13,443 nucleotides of DNA from Methylovirgula sp. (lineage in GTDB: Bacteria; Pseudomonadota; Alphaproteobacteria; Rhizobiales; Beijerinckiaceae): contig JANXSV010000133.1 in NCBI GenBank assembly GCA_025356505.1, positions 1-13,443 of the forward strand, read 5' to 3'. The translations under genes were made by a program, and so were the position numbers. Positions 6,472 through 13,369 of this stretch are shown piece by piece. Below the pieces are notes generated by a model. The model did no database searches, was not told the origin of the DNA, and saw nothing but the letters and a program-made list of their open reading frames with translations. Each line of letters starts with the position of its first letter. Within the stretch, counting starts at the first letter, position 1.

Positions 6472-7068
6472 ATGAAAGTTCTGATTATCGGCGCAGAAGG
6501 TACCCTCGGTAAAGCGATTACCGCCGAACTTGCCCCGCGCCACACCATCATCAAAGCCTCGCGCAACTCTGGTGAAAAAGTGGACGTTGTCGACATCGCC
6601 AGCGTTAAGGCGCTTTTTGGCCGCATCGGCAATGTTGACGCTATTGTCTCTGCCTGTGGCACAGTGCACTACGGTCCCCTGAGTGACATGACACCTGAAT
6701 TGTATGACATCGGGCTGCGCGACAAATTGATGGGTCAGGTCAATCTGATTTTGGCGGGACAGGCCCACGTCAATGATGGCGGCTCTTTCACATTGATCAC
6801 CGGCGTTCTGACGGATGATCCCATCCGCTATAGCTCGAGCGCCTGCATGGTGAACGGCGCGGTCGAGGCCTTTGTTCGCTCCGCCTCCATCGAAATGCCG
6901 CGAGGCCTGCGCATTAATGCTGTCAGCCCGACGGTTCTGACCGAATCGATGGCTGAATATGGGCCTTACTTTAGAGGTTACAAATCGGTGAGCGCTGCCG
7001 ATGCCGCTCTTGCCTACAGCAAAAGTGTTGAAGGGGCGCAAACGGGACAAATCTACAAGGTACTTTAG
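6472..7068 (+). CDS. Short SDR-fold protein lacking the catalytic Tyr/Lys (Lin1944-like)
   Basis: 198 residues from ATG 6472, with GGAG at 6461-6464 and a 7-base spacer; the earlier ATG at 6466 is too close to the SD. It has a short-chain dehydrogenase Rossmann fold: the cofactor loop GAEGTLG (7-13, Gly-x2-Gly-x2-Gly), D41 after strand 3, SACG (60-63) in place of NAG, and INAVSP (148-153). The active-site region reads SSSACMVNGAVEAF (121-134): where classical SDRs have Tyr-x3-Lys, it has A124 and N128. From memory, the Lin1944-like SDR subgroup has just this loss and unknown function. It may bind NAD(P) without classical catalysis or use other residues. A TATATT at 6443-6448 is a possible -10. 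Divergent from dnaN. Confidence 0.82.
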   Translation: MKVLIIGAEGTLGKAITAELAPRHTIIKASRNSGEKVDVVDIASVKALFGRIGNVDAIVSACGTVHYGPLSDMTPELYDIGLRDKLMGQVNLILAGQAHVNDGGSFTLITGVLTDDPIRYSSSACMVNGAVEAFVRSASIEMPRGLRINAVSPTVLTESMAEYGPYFRGYKSVSAADAALAYSKSVEGAQTGQIYKVL

Positions 7069-7107
7069 CGGCCGCGCGAGCGAGGGCTGTTCCGTGTTTT
7101 ACCACCC

Positions 7108-7122
7108 TTAACCAGCCCTTAA
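7108..7122 (+). promoter_or_regulatory. Perfect CtrA-type box TTAA-N7-TTAA before the PBP1A gene
   Basis: TTAA (7108-7111), CCAGCCC, TTAA (7119-7122) matches the CtrA consensus exactly, including the C after the first TTAA. It would overlap the -35 of a promoter whose -10 is TATGGT (7134-7139), the usual layout of CtrA-activated promoters. The consensus is established in Caulobacter and used across the alphaproteobacteria. Binding here is inference. Confidence 0.5.
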
Positions 7123-7129
7123 ACCGCCT

Positions 7130-7161
7130 CGATTATGGTAAAAATCAGATGACCATAATCG
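7130..7161 (+). promoter_or_regulatory. Perfect 10-bp inverted repeat at the PBP1A start
   Basis: CGATTATGGT (7130-7139) and ACCATAATCG (7152-7161) are perfect inverted repeats around 12 bases. The right arm ends five bases before the GAG used as SD (7167-7169). If transcription starts upstream, this is an mRNA hairpin next to the ribosome site. If TATGGT is the -10, it is instead a DNA operator over the promoter. No T-run follows, so it is not a terminator. Confidence 0.6.
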
Positions 7162-7173
7162 GGGTCGAGTAGC

Positions 7174-9594
7174 ATGGCGCGTGGGGGTAGGGGCAACGGA
7201 CGCGGGCGGGTGGAGCCTCGCTTCGATGACGCGCCAGGAAAACGGCGCCCCGCAGATTTGCGCGCCACCCGTGACGACGATTACGATGACGGTGATGAAG
7301 ACGGCTCTGCCCCTCGCGATCAAGATGAGTTTGATGAGCCCGGTTCGGCGCGGTCGCGTAAGGCGGTAAGGCAAGACCGCGAGCCTCAGAGCCGCAAAAA
7401 GTCGTCTAAATCTGATACCCGCGCTCAAAATAGCCGCACAACGGCGCGCGAAAGCTGGCGTTTTCAGAAAAAACGCAGGTCAATCGGCGGTATTCTGCTC
7501 TATTGGCTGCTGCTGCTGGGGCTTTGGGGTGGCATCGCTGTGGCAGGTATTGTGGTTTATTATGGCGCCCAATTGCCACCGATCGATCAACTGGCCATCC
7601 CCAAACGGCCGCCAAACATCGCAATTATGGCCGAGGATGGTTCGCTCATCGTCAATCGGGGAGACTCGGGCGGCCCGGCGATACGCCTCGGTGAGTTACC
7701 CGTATACCTGCCAAAGGCCTTCGTTGCTATTGAAGACAGGCGGTTTTACCATCATTTCGGCATCGACCCACTCGGCATAAGCAGGGCTGTTCTTCACAAT
7801 GTCACCGGCAGGGGCGGCGCGCAGGGCGGTTCAACGCTAACGCAGCAGCTTGCCAAAAACCTGTTTCTCACTCAGGAGCGCACGCTATCGCGCAAAGTGC
7901 AGGAAGCTATTCTGGCTGTATGGCTCGAACATAAATATTCGAAGGACCAGATACTGGAGCTCTACCTTAATCGTGTTTACTTTGGCTCAGGAGCCTACGG
8001 TGTCGAGGCCGCCTCGCGCAAATATTTTGCCAAAAGCGCCCGTTCCGTTACACTCTCAGAGGCGGCCACCCTCGCAGGGCTAATGAAGGCTCCAACCAAA
8101 CTGGCACCGAACCGCAATCCGGAAGGTGCGGCGGAGCGCGCAGGTCAGGTGATAACGGCTATGGCCAAAGAGGGCTATATCACCGAAGCAATGGCTCAGT
8201 TAGCACTGTCACGCCCAGCCCGGGCCGTGCGCGAGGAGGGTGCCGGCACCATTAATTATGTCGCAGACTACGTTATGGATACGCTCGACGATACGGTCGG
8301 CGCGATCGATGACGACATTGTTGTTTCCACGACGCTGGTCCCCGCGATGCAGGTGGCCGCAGAAAAAGCCTTGATAGACGAGCTTGATCTTAAGGGCAGC
8401 AAATTCGGCGTCTCACAAGGTGCACTGGTTTCCATGGACGCGAATGGTGGCATAAAGGCCTTGGTTGGCGGTAGAAACTACGCCGATAGCCAGTTTAATC
8501 GCGCCGTCTCCGCCAAACGCCAGCCTGGATCATCATTCAAGCCTTTTGTCTATTTGGCCGCTCTGGAGCATGGCTTGACACCCGACACCATCCGCGAGGA
8601 TGGACCTCTGAGCGTCAAGGGTTGGCAGCCGGAAAATTACAGTCACGAATATTTCGGCAATGTTTCGCTGACCAAAGCGTTGTCGCTTTCGCTTAACACC
8701 GTCGCTGTGAGGTTAGGGCAGGAGGTATCGCCGAAAATTGTCGTCAAAACCGCACACCGGCTTGGTATCCAGTCTGAACTGCAGCCCAATGCCTCCTTGC
8801 CGCTCGGCACATCCGAAGTTTCACCTTTGGAATTGGTGACCGCCTATGCACCTTTCGCCAATGGCGGCATTGGCGTTCAATCTCATATTATCAATAAAGT
8901 TCGCACCACTGACGGCAAGGTGCTTTACCTGCGTAAAGGTGCAAATTTTGGCCGCGTCATCGATCCGCAATATGTCGCCATGATGAATACCATGATGCAG
9001 GAAACCCTACTGACCGGCACAGCGCGCAAAGCTGAATTGCCAGGCTGGCAGGCCGCGGGCAAAACCGGCACATCACAGGATTACCGCGATGCCTGGTTTG
9101 TTGGCTATACCAGCGCGCTCATCACCGGAGTCTGGCTGGGCAATGATGATGCCACGCCCACAAAAAAGACCTCCGGCGGAAATCTGCCGGTGGAAATCTG
9201 GAGCCGCTACATGAAAACCGCATTGGCTGGGACCCCGTCCGCGCCCCTGCCGGGCGGCATCTGGCATGGCAACGGTCTTGACGCGCTAACCCCGCCTGAG
9301 CCTCAAAACAGCACGACGCCGTTCAACGGGCCACCAACTCAGCCGCTTCCCACCGCTGGCCCTTTGACAATCAACCGCGCCGGTGAGGCAAACATTCCGC
9401 CGCAGACTTTCCCGGTCAAAGATAAGCCGACGGTGAGTTCGCTGCGCAAACCCGCTGTGCCCGACACCGCTGAGCTCATCCCTCCTGCCGATGTGCCAAA
9501 TTCCGCCCCGCGCCCGCAAAAATTGCCGGTCAGCAAGCAAGCGCCGATCAGTAAGCAAGACAAAAGCCTGTTTGAGAAGCTATTTGGCGGATAG
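7174..9594 (+). CDS. mrcA: Bifunctional penicillin-binding protein 1A
   Basis: 806 residues; ATG 7174 with GAG at 7167-7169. It polymerises lipid II glycans and cross-links them in the periplasm. A charged cytoplasmic tail of about 104 residues (alternating Arg/Lys-rich and Asp/Glu-rich patches) precedes one membrane helix (about 105-130). Glycosyltransferase 51 motifs follow: EDRRFYHHFGID (187-198, catalytic E187), GGSTLTQQLAKN (218-229), RKVQEA (240-245) and LELYLNRVYFG (261-271). The transpeptidase domain has S453-x2-K456 (PGSSFKPF), S506-L-N508 and K630-T-G-T. The extreme C-terminus (about 705-806) is Pro-rich and probably disordered. Length is normal for class A PBPs and no key residue is missing. 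It appears to be transcribed alone, with a CtrA-type box and a dyad directly upstream. Confidence 0.96.
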   Translation: MARGGRGNGRGRVEPRFDDAPGKRRPADLRATRDDDYDDGDEDGSAPRDQDEFDEPGSARSRKAVRQDREPQSRKKSSKSDTRAQNSRTTARESWRFQKKRRSIGGILLYWLLLLGLWGGIAVAGIVVYYGAQLPPIDQLAIPKRPPNIAIMAEDGSLIVNRGDSGGPAIRLGELPVYLPKAFVAIEDRRFYHHFGIDPLGISRAVLHNVTGRGGAQGGSTLTQQLAKNLFLTQERTLSRKVQEAILAVWLEHKYSKDQILELYLNRVYFGSGAYGVEAASRKYFAKSARSVTLSEAATLAGLMKAPTKLAPNRNPEGAAERAGQVITAMAKEGYITEAMAQLALSRPARAVREEGAGTINYVADYVMDTLDDTVGAIDDDIVVSTTLVPAMQVAAEKALIDELDLKGSKFGVSQGALVSMDANGGIKALVGGRNYADSQFNRAVSAKRQPGSSFKPFVYLAALEHGLTPDTIREDGPLSVKGWQPENYSHEYFGNVSLTKALSLSLNTVAVRLGQEVSPKIVVKTAHRLGIQSELQPNASLPLGTSEVSPLELVTAYAPFANGGIGVQSHIINKVRTTDGKVLYLRKGANFGRVIDPQYVAMMNTMMQETLLTGTARKAELPGWQAAGKTGTSQDYRDAWFVGYTSALITGVWLGNDDATPTKKTSGGNLPVEIWSRYMKTALAGTPSAPLPGGIWHGNGLDALTPPEPQNSTTPFNGPPTQPLPTAGPLTINRAGEANIPPQTFPVKDKPTVSSLRKPAVPDTAELIPPADVPNSAPRPQKLPVSKQAPISKQDKSLFEKLFGG

Positions 9595-9724
9595 GTACTG
9601 AACTTTGTACAGCGCCCTTGGCCGAGGTCGCGGGCACCTTAAGGCAGCTTAATCTGTTCTAAGTTGGCACTAAAGCGTTAACGGCTATCCGGTCGTTGCT
9701 TTGGTTCCGTGATTGAGTTGCTCG

Positions 9725-9752
9725 TTGAGAGGGCAATTTTCCTTCATAACAC
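9725..9752 (+). promoter_or_regulatory. Possible promoter in the PBP1A-ALDH gap
   Basis: TTGAGA (9725-9730) and TAACAC (9747-9752) are separated by 16 bases and precede the small ORF at 9766. The -10 is a poor match, so this is only a candidate. Apart from this, the ORF and the hairpin, nothing was found in the 286-base gap. Confidence 0.2.
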
Positions 9753-9765
9753 CGCAGGACAAACC

Positions 9766-9870
9766 ATGAAAATCACATTTTGGCCGATTCGGGCGCGGTT
9801 TGTTTCGCCCTGTTCTCAAAAGTTAATGCCCCCTCCGGCAAACAAAGCCGCAGGAGGGGCGCTTTCGTGA
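9766..9870 (+). CDS. Possible small ORF of 34 residues, unknown
   Basis: ATG 9766 is preceded by AGGA with a 6-base spacer and, further up, by a weak promoter-like pair. The peptide begins MKITFWPIRARFVSPC and ends NKAAGGALS. It has no recognisable motif, membrane helix or signal peptide. Its 3' half is made of the inverted repeat at 9828-9860, whose sequence is explained by a terminator for the opposite strand. The good SD is the only positive sign, so it may well be spurious. Confidence 0.22.
   Translation: MKITFWPIRARFVSPCSQKLMPPPANKAAGGALS
9828..9860 (-). terminator. Hairpin terminator of the catabolic operon
   Basis: GCCCCCTCC and GGAGGGGC (9828-9836 and 9853-9860) pair with one bulged C. 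An inner GGC/GCC stem (9837-9839 with 9847-9849) encloses an A-rich loop. It lies 20 bases past the aldehyde dehydrogenase stop. On the minus strand ATTAACTTTT follows, an interrupted U-tract. On the plus strand the hairpin is followed only by GCTTTC, so any termination of PBP1A transcripts would be weaker. Confidence 0.65.
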
Positions 9871-9880
9871 AAACCTATAT

Positions 9881-11314
9881 TCAGCCTGCGAAACTATAGG
9901 CGGTTTTCACGGTGGTGAAGAACTCCGCCGCATATTTTCCCTGCTCGCGCGGGCCATAACTTGAGCCTTTGCGCCCGCCAAACGGCACGTGATAATCCAC
10001 GCCTGCGGTTGGCAGGTTCACCATCACCATGCCCGCTTCAGCGTTGCGCTTGAAATGCGTCGCATATTTCAAGCTTGAAGTGCAGATGCCGGATGCGAGA
10101 CCAAATTCGGTATCGTTGGCGATGTGCAGTGCGTCCTCGTAATCCTTGGCGCGGATCACCACGGCGACAGGCCCGAACACCTCTTCACGCGCTATGCGCA
10201 TATCGTTTTTGACATCCGTAAACAACGCCGGTGCCATGTAGAAACCGGGCGTTTCGCGGTTGAGCAATTCGCCGCCATACACCAGATTCGCGCCCTCCTT
10301 CTGGCCGATCTGTACGTAGGACTGGTCCTGATCAAGCTGGCTCTGATCAACCACAGGGCCGATATGAGTGCCAGCTTTGCAGGCATCATCAATACTCAGA
10401 CCTTGGAGGCGCTCGGTCAGCGCCGCCACGAATTTGTCGTGAATTCCGGGCGTCACGATCAGACGGCTGGACGCTGTGCAGCGCTGCCCGGTGGAGAAAT
10501 AGGAGCCATTGGCTGCGACTTCGACAGCCGTCTTCAAATCCGCATCATCGAGCACGACGAGCGGATTTTTGCCGCCCATTTCAAGCTGGAACTTGGCCAT
10601 ACGGCCAATGAGCGAGCCCGCCAACTTGCGCCCTGTCGCCACCGAACCGGTGAAGCTGATAGCGTCAACACCCTTGCTCTCGACCATGGTCTGCCCCACC
10701 ACGGAGCCACGACCCATAACCAGATTGAAAACGCCTGCTGGTATGCCGGAACGCGAAATAATGTCAGCCAGTGCGTGTCCACATCCGGGTACCAGATCGG
10801 CTGGCTTGAACAAAACCGCGTTGCCATAGCAAAGCGCAGGCGCAATTTTCCAGGCTGGAATTGCTATCGGAAAATTCCACGGGCAGATGATGCCAATCAC
10901 GCCGACAGGTTCCCGGGTGATTTCCACATCCACATTGGGACGCACCGACGGCACCTTGTCACCTGTCAGGCGTAAAGCCTCACCGGCAAAAAACGCGAAA
11001 ATCTGACCTGCGCGGGCTGTCTCGCCGATGGCCTCCGGAAGCGTCTTACCTTCTTCGCGGGCAAGGAGGCGGCCAAGTTCGTCTTTGCGCGCAAGGATCT
11101 CAACAGAGATACGGTTGAGCACATCAAAACGTTCTTGAGGGGTGGATTTTGACCAGATCTTGAACCCGGCGCGCGCTGTCTCTATTGCCTTCAAGGTCTG
11201 CGCTGCATCTGCCTGCGCATATTCGCCGATGATGTCGCGTGTGTCAGAAGGGTTTACGTTCTGCGTAACGGTGGCGCCTTCGACCCAATCTCCGGCAATA
11301 AAGTTTTTAAACAT
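9881..11314 (-). CDS. Aldehyde dehydrogenase, alpha-ketoglutarate semialdehyde dehydrogenase type
   Basis: 477 residues from ATG 11314 (AAGGA 7 bases upstream on the minus strand). A 25-residue upstream extension in the same frame runs into the preceding gene and is unlikely. NAD(P)-dependent ALDH with all key residues: N147 in PWNFP, K170 in LFKPA, the FTGS cofactor loop (221-224), general base E245 in LEMGGKN, nucleophile C279 in GQRCTASSR, and the EEVFGP motif later. The GQRCTASSR active site, as I recall it, and the partnership with an FAH-family dehydratase point to oxidation of alpha-ketoglutarate semialdehyde to alpha-ketoglutarate, as XylA of the Caulobacter xylose operon does. Another semialdehyde substrate remains possible. 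The gene starts 10 bp after the FAH-family stop, so they form an operon. Confidence 0.88.
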   Translation of the reverse strand: MFKNFIAGDWVEGATVTQNVNPSDTRDIIGEYAQADAAQTLKAIETARAGFKIWSKSTPQERFDVLNRISVEILARKDELGRLLAREEGKTLPEAIGETARAGQIFAFFAGEALRLTGDKVPSVRPNVDVEITREPVGVIGIICPWNFPIAIPAWKIAPALCYGNAVLFKPADLVPGCGHALADIISRSGIPAGVFNLVMGRGSVVGQTMVESKGVDAISFTGSVATGRKLAGSLIGRMAKFQLEMGGKNPLVVLDDADLKTAVEVAANGSYFSTGQRCTASSRLIVTPGIHDKFVAALTERLQGLSIDDACKAGTHIGPVVDQSQLDQDQSYVQIGQKEGANLVYGGELLNRETPGFYMAPALFTDVKNDMRIAREEVFGPVAVVIRAKDYEDALHIANDTEFGLASGICTSSLKYATHFKRNAEAGMVMVNLPTAGVDYHVPFGGRKGSSYGPREQGKYAAEFFTTVKTAYSFAG

Positions 11315-11324
11315 GATGATTTCC

Positions 11325-12509
11325 TTAGATGAGGCCGCGAGTGGCGAGATTGCGCATAAGCGCGGCAATGCCGAAGCTCCACGGCGCACAATGGGTTGAA
11401 CTTTGCATAATATTGGTCAGTGTGCCGAGCTTTTCTGACGAGACAGCGACAATATCACCCATTTTATGGGTGAAGCCTTTGCCCGGCGCATCGCGGTCGG
11501 CGATTGGCGCGAACATTGTGCCCAGGAAAAGCGCCGCGCCGTCGGGATATTGGTGATGTGCGCCAATGGTTTGCCTGACTAAATCGGCGGGATCACGGCT
11601 GATTTTGGAAATCGAAGAGCCGCCGTCGAGATGATACCCCTCCGGCCCATCCACGCTTAAATGCACATAGGCCTGCCGCACGTCATCCAGCGAAAAGCTG
11701 GCATCAAAAAACCGCAGAAACGGCCCGATGGCACAGGAGGCGTTGTTATCTTTGGCCTTGCCCAGCAACAATGCTGAGCGGCCCTCGACATCGCGCAGGT
11801 TCACGTCATTTCCCAGCGAAGCCCCGACGATTTTACCGCCGCTGGATATGGCCAATACAATTTCCGGCTCGGGATTGTTCCATGTGGAAACAGGATGCAA
11901 ACCGGCATTCGCTCCAAGGCCTACAGAGGACATCGGTTGTGCCTTGGTGAAAATTTCAGCATCTGGCCCAATCCCGACTTCAAGATATTGCGACCACGCG
12001 CCTTTTTCCATCAGAATTTGTTTCAGCGCCATCGCTTGGTCCGAGCCAGGCTTCAGCTTGGAAAGGTCGTCGCCAATCAGCGCTGTAATCTCTTTGCGCA
12101 ATTCGACAGCGGCATCAGCATTGCCGCGTGCCCGCTCCTCAATGACTCTTTCCAGCATTGACGTGGCAAAGGTGACGCCCGCTGCTTTGATGGCCTGCAA
12201 ATCGAAAGGCGCCAGCATATAGGGCAACGCCGGATTCCGTGTGGCTTCAACACTATTGGCAAGCAGGGTTTCCAGAGTGGTGAAGGCGTCGCCGGCAGAT
12301 GCGCGCACGGCCGCCGCCGGGTCCGCCGTTTCGCAGAGATCGCGCATTGTCGGAAAAGCAGCCGAAATGTCCACAATTTCATCACCGCGCAGCACACACA
12401 CGGAAGGGCCTGCAAGTTCAGGCCGCCAAACCCGCAGCCCCAGCGCGCCAGCGGCACCATCTTTAGGTAGCACATCGGACTTTTGCAAAGAAAGCGTGGA
12501 CAGCGACAT
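11325..12509 (-). CDS. FAH-family protein, likely 2-keto-3-deoxy-sugar-acid dehydratase (XylX-like)
   Basis: 394 residues from ATG 12509, preceded on the minus strand by AGGAG with a 5-base spacer; a TTG reading from 12524 would bury that SD. The C-terminal half is a fumarylacetoacetate-hydrolase fold: NNPEPEIVLAI gives the metal ligands E214 and E216, and GNDVNLRD (233-240) gives D235. The long N-terminal part (about 200 residues before the fold) and overall size match the approximately 390-residue XylX-type enzymes, which dehydrate 2-keto-3-deoxy-D-xylonate to alpha-ketoglutarate semialdehyde, rather than the shorter hydrolases. The next gene would oxidise that product. The exact sugar acid (xylonate, arabonate, a 6-deoxy acid) cannot be settled here. 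First gene of the leftward operon, divergent from a GntR regulator. Confidence 0.85.
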   Translation of the reverse strand: MSLSTLSLQKSDVLPKDGAAGALGLRVWRPELAGPSVCVLRGDEIVDISAAFPTMRDLCETADPAAAVRASAGDAFTTLETLLANSVEATRNPALPYMLAPFDLQAIKAAGVTFATSMLERVIEERARGNADAAVELRKEITALIGDDLSKLKPGSDQAMALKQILMEKGAWSQYLEVGIGPDAEIFTKAQPMSSVGLGANAGLHPVSTWNNPEPEIVLAISSGGKIVGASLGNDVNLRDVEGRSALLLGKAKDNNASCAIGPFLRFFDASFSLDDVRQAYVHLSVDGPEGYHLDGGSSISKISRDPADLVRQTIGAHHQYPDGAALFLGTMFAPIADRDAPGKGFTHKMGDIVAVSSEKLGTLTNIMQSSTHCAPWSFGIAALMRNLATRGLI

Positions 12510-12565
12510 GGAGGCTCCTAGCAAAAGCGGGTGGATTGGGGCAGGCTTGACGGCGATGCTTGCAT

Positions 12566-12594
12566 TCTTTAGCCTCTGACATGCTAGTCATCAA
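12566..12594 (-). promoter_or_regulatory. Promoter of the catabolic operon
   Basis: On the minus strand TTGATG (12594-12589) and TAAAGA (12571-12566) are exactly 17 bases apart, ending 56 bases before the FAH-family ATG. Spacing is ideal and both hexamers are fair matches to the sigma-70 consensus. Confidence 0.5.
12577..12590. promoter_or_regulatory. Candidate GntR operator TGAC-N6-GTCA
   Basis: TGACATGCTAGTCA reads TGACnnGCnnGTCA, symmetric at eight outer and two central bases. It sits between the -35 and -10 of the leftward promoter, in the gap shared with the divergent GntR gene. Binding there would block RNA polymerase, as expected for a repressor released by the pathway's sugar acid. 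Confidence 0.5.
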
Positions 12595-12653
12595 TCACTA
12601 TTTGCAGGAAATTGCGAAAAGTTAGCCGTCCTCATTGAACAAGGCCCTACTCA

Positions 12654-13361
12654 ATGTCCCAAGTTGCCCAGCCGCGCCGCGCTTCCCAAGATGCCGCTCC
12701 CCCACAGCGTCTGGCCAAGGCTGAGATCGTCTATGATTTCATCCGCGATGCGATACTCAAGGGAAAAATCGAACCGGGTGCCATCATCGACAAAACCAAA
12801 CTCTGCGAACAACTCAACGTCTCGCGCTTTCCTGTCACCACGGCGATAAACCGCCTCGCATTCGAACGGCTCGTGATCATCGAGCCGCAACACGGCTCTT
12901 TCGTGTCCAAAATCTCAGTTCACGACGCGCGCGAGTTTTTAGGCATCCGCCGCGCGTTGGAAACCGATATCGCGGCGCAGGCGGCTATTAATCTTCCGGA
13001 AGAGGCGCGTGAGGCGCTGCGCCGCAACATCCGGTATCAGCAGGCCGCAGCTGATGCAGAAGACACTGTCGGTTTCTACGTGCTGGATTTCGAATTTCAT
13101 CAAACCATCGTCGTTGGTCTTCAACTCAATCAGAGCAATGAAATTTTGAAGGGCCTGCGCGCTCATGCCGAGCGAGTGCGGCATATTCTTGCGCCCCACA
13201 AAAGCCGCCTCGCGGCGATTTTTCACGAGCATCAAGCGGTCTGGCAGATGATCGACGCCCGCAATCCCGAAGGCGCGCGGGCAGCCATGCGCGCCCATCT
13301 CGATCAGACCATCGGCACTTTTGAGGGCGTGGTCAAATCCCGCCCGGATCTCTTTGCATAA
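12654..13361 (+). CDS. GntR-family (FCD/FadR subgroup) transcriptional regulator
   Basis: 235 residues from ATG 12654 (AAGG nine bases upstream). Residues about 20-88 form a winged helix: YDFIRDAILKGKIEPG, then LCEQLNVSRFPVTTAINRL and the wing PQHGSFV. Residues about 92-225 form an all-helical FCD ligand domain with the metal-binding set D145, H149, H193 and H215, which in this subgroup usually binds an organic or sugar acid through a metal. The recognition helix departs from the usual SRTPVREAL: it reads SRFPVTTAI (57-65), with Thr where the near-invariant Arg lies. It diverges from the FAH-ALDH operon and probably represses it. The next gene follows after 8 bp, so the regulator may be cotranscribed with it. 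Confidence 0.92.
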   Translation: MSQVAQPRRASQDAAPPQRLAKAEIVYDFIRDAILKGKIEPGAIIDKTKLCEQLNVSRFPVTTAINRLAFERLVIIEPQHGSFVSKISVHDAREFLGIRRALETDIAAQAAINLPEEAREALRRNIRYQQAAADAEDTVGFYVLDFEFHQTIVVGLQLNQSNEILKGLRAHAERVRHILAPHKSRLAAIFHEHQAVWQMIDARNPEGARAAMRAHLDQTIGTFEGVVKSRPDLFA

Positions 13362-13369
13362 GGATTATC

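Noticed and set aside
6433..7050. Open frame of 205 codons on the minus strand
   Set aside because: Antisense to the SDR-fold gene, whose motifs and SD are clear.
10124..10975. Long open frame (283 codons) on the plus strand
   Set aside because: It lies wholly antisense to the aldehyde dehydrogenase, has no SD and resembles no family; it is a shadow of the real gene.
11728..12222. Open frame of 164 codons on the plus strand
   Set aside because: Antisense to the FAH-family gene; a by-product of codon composition.
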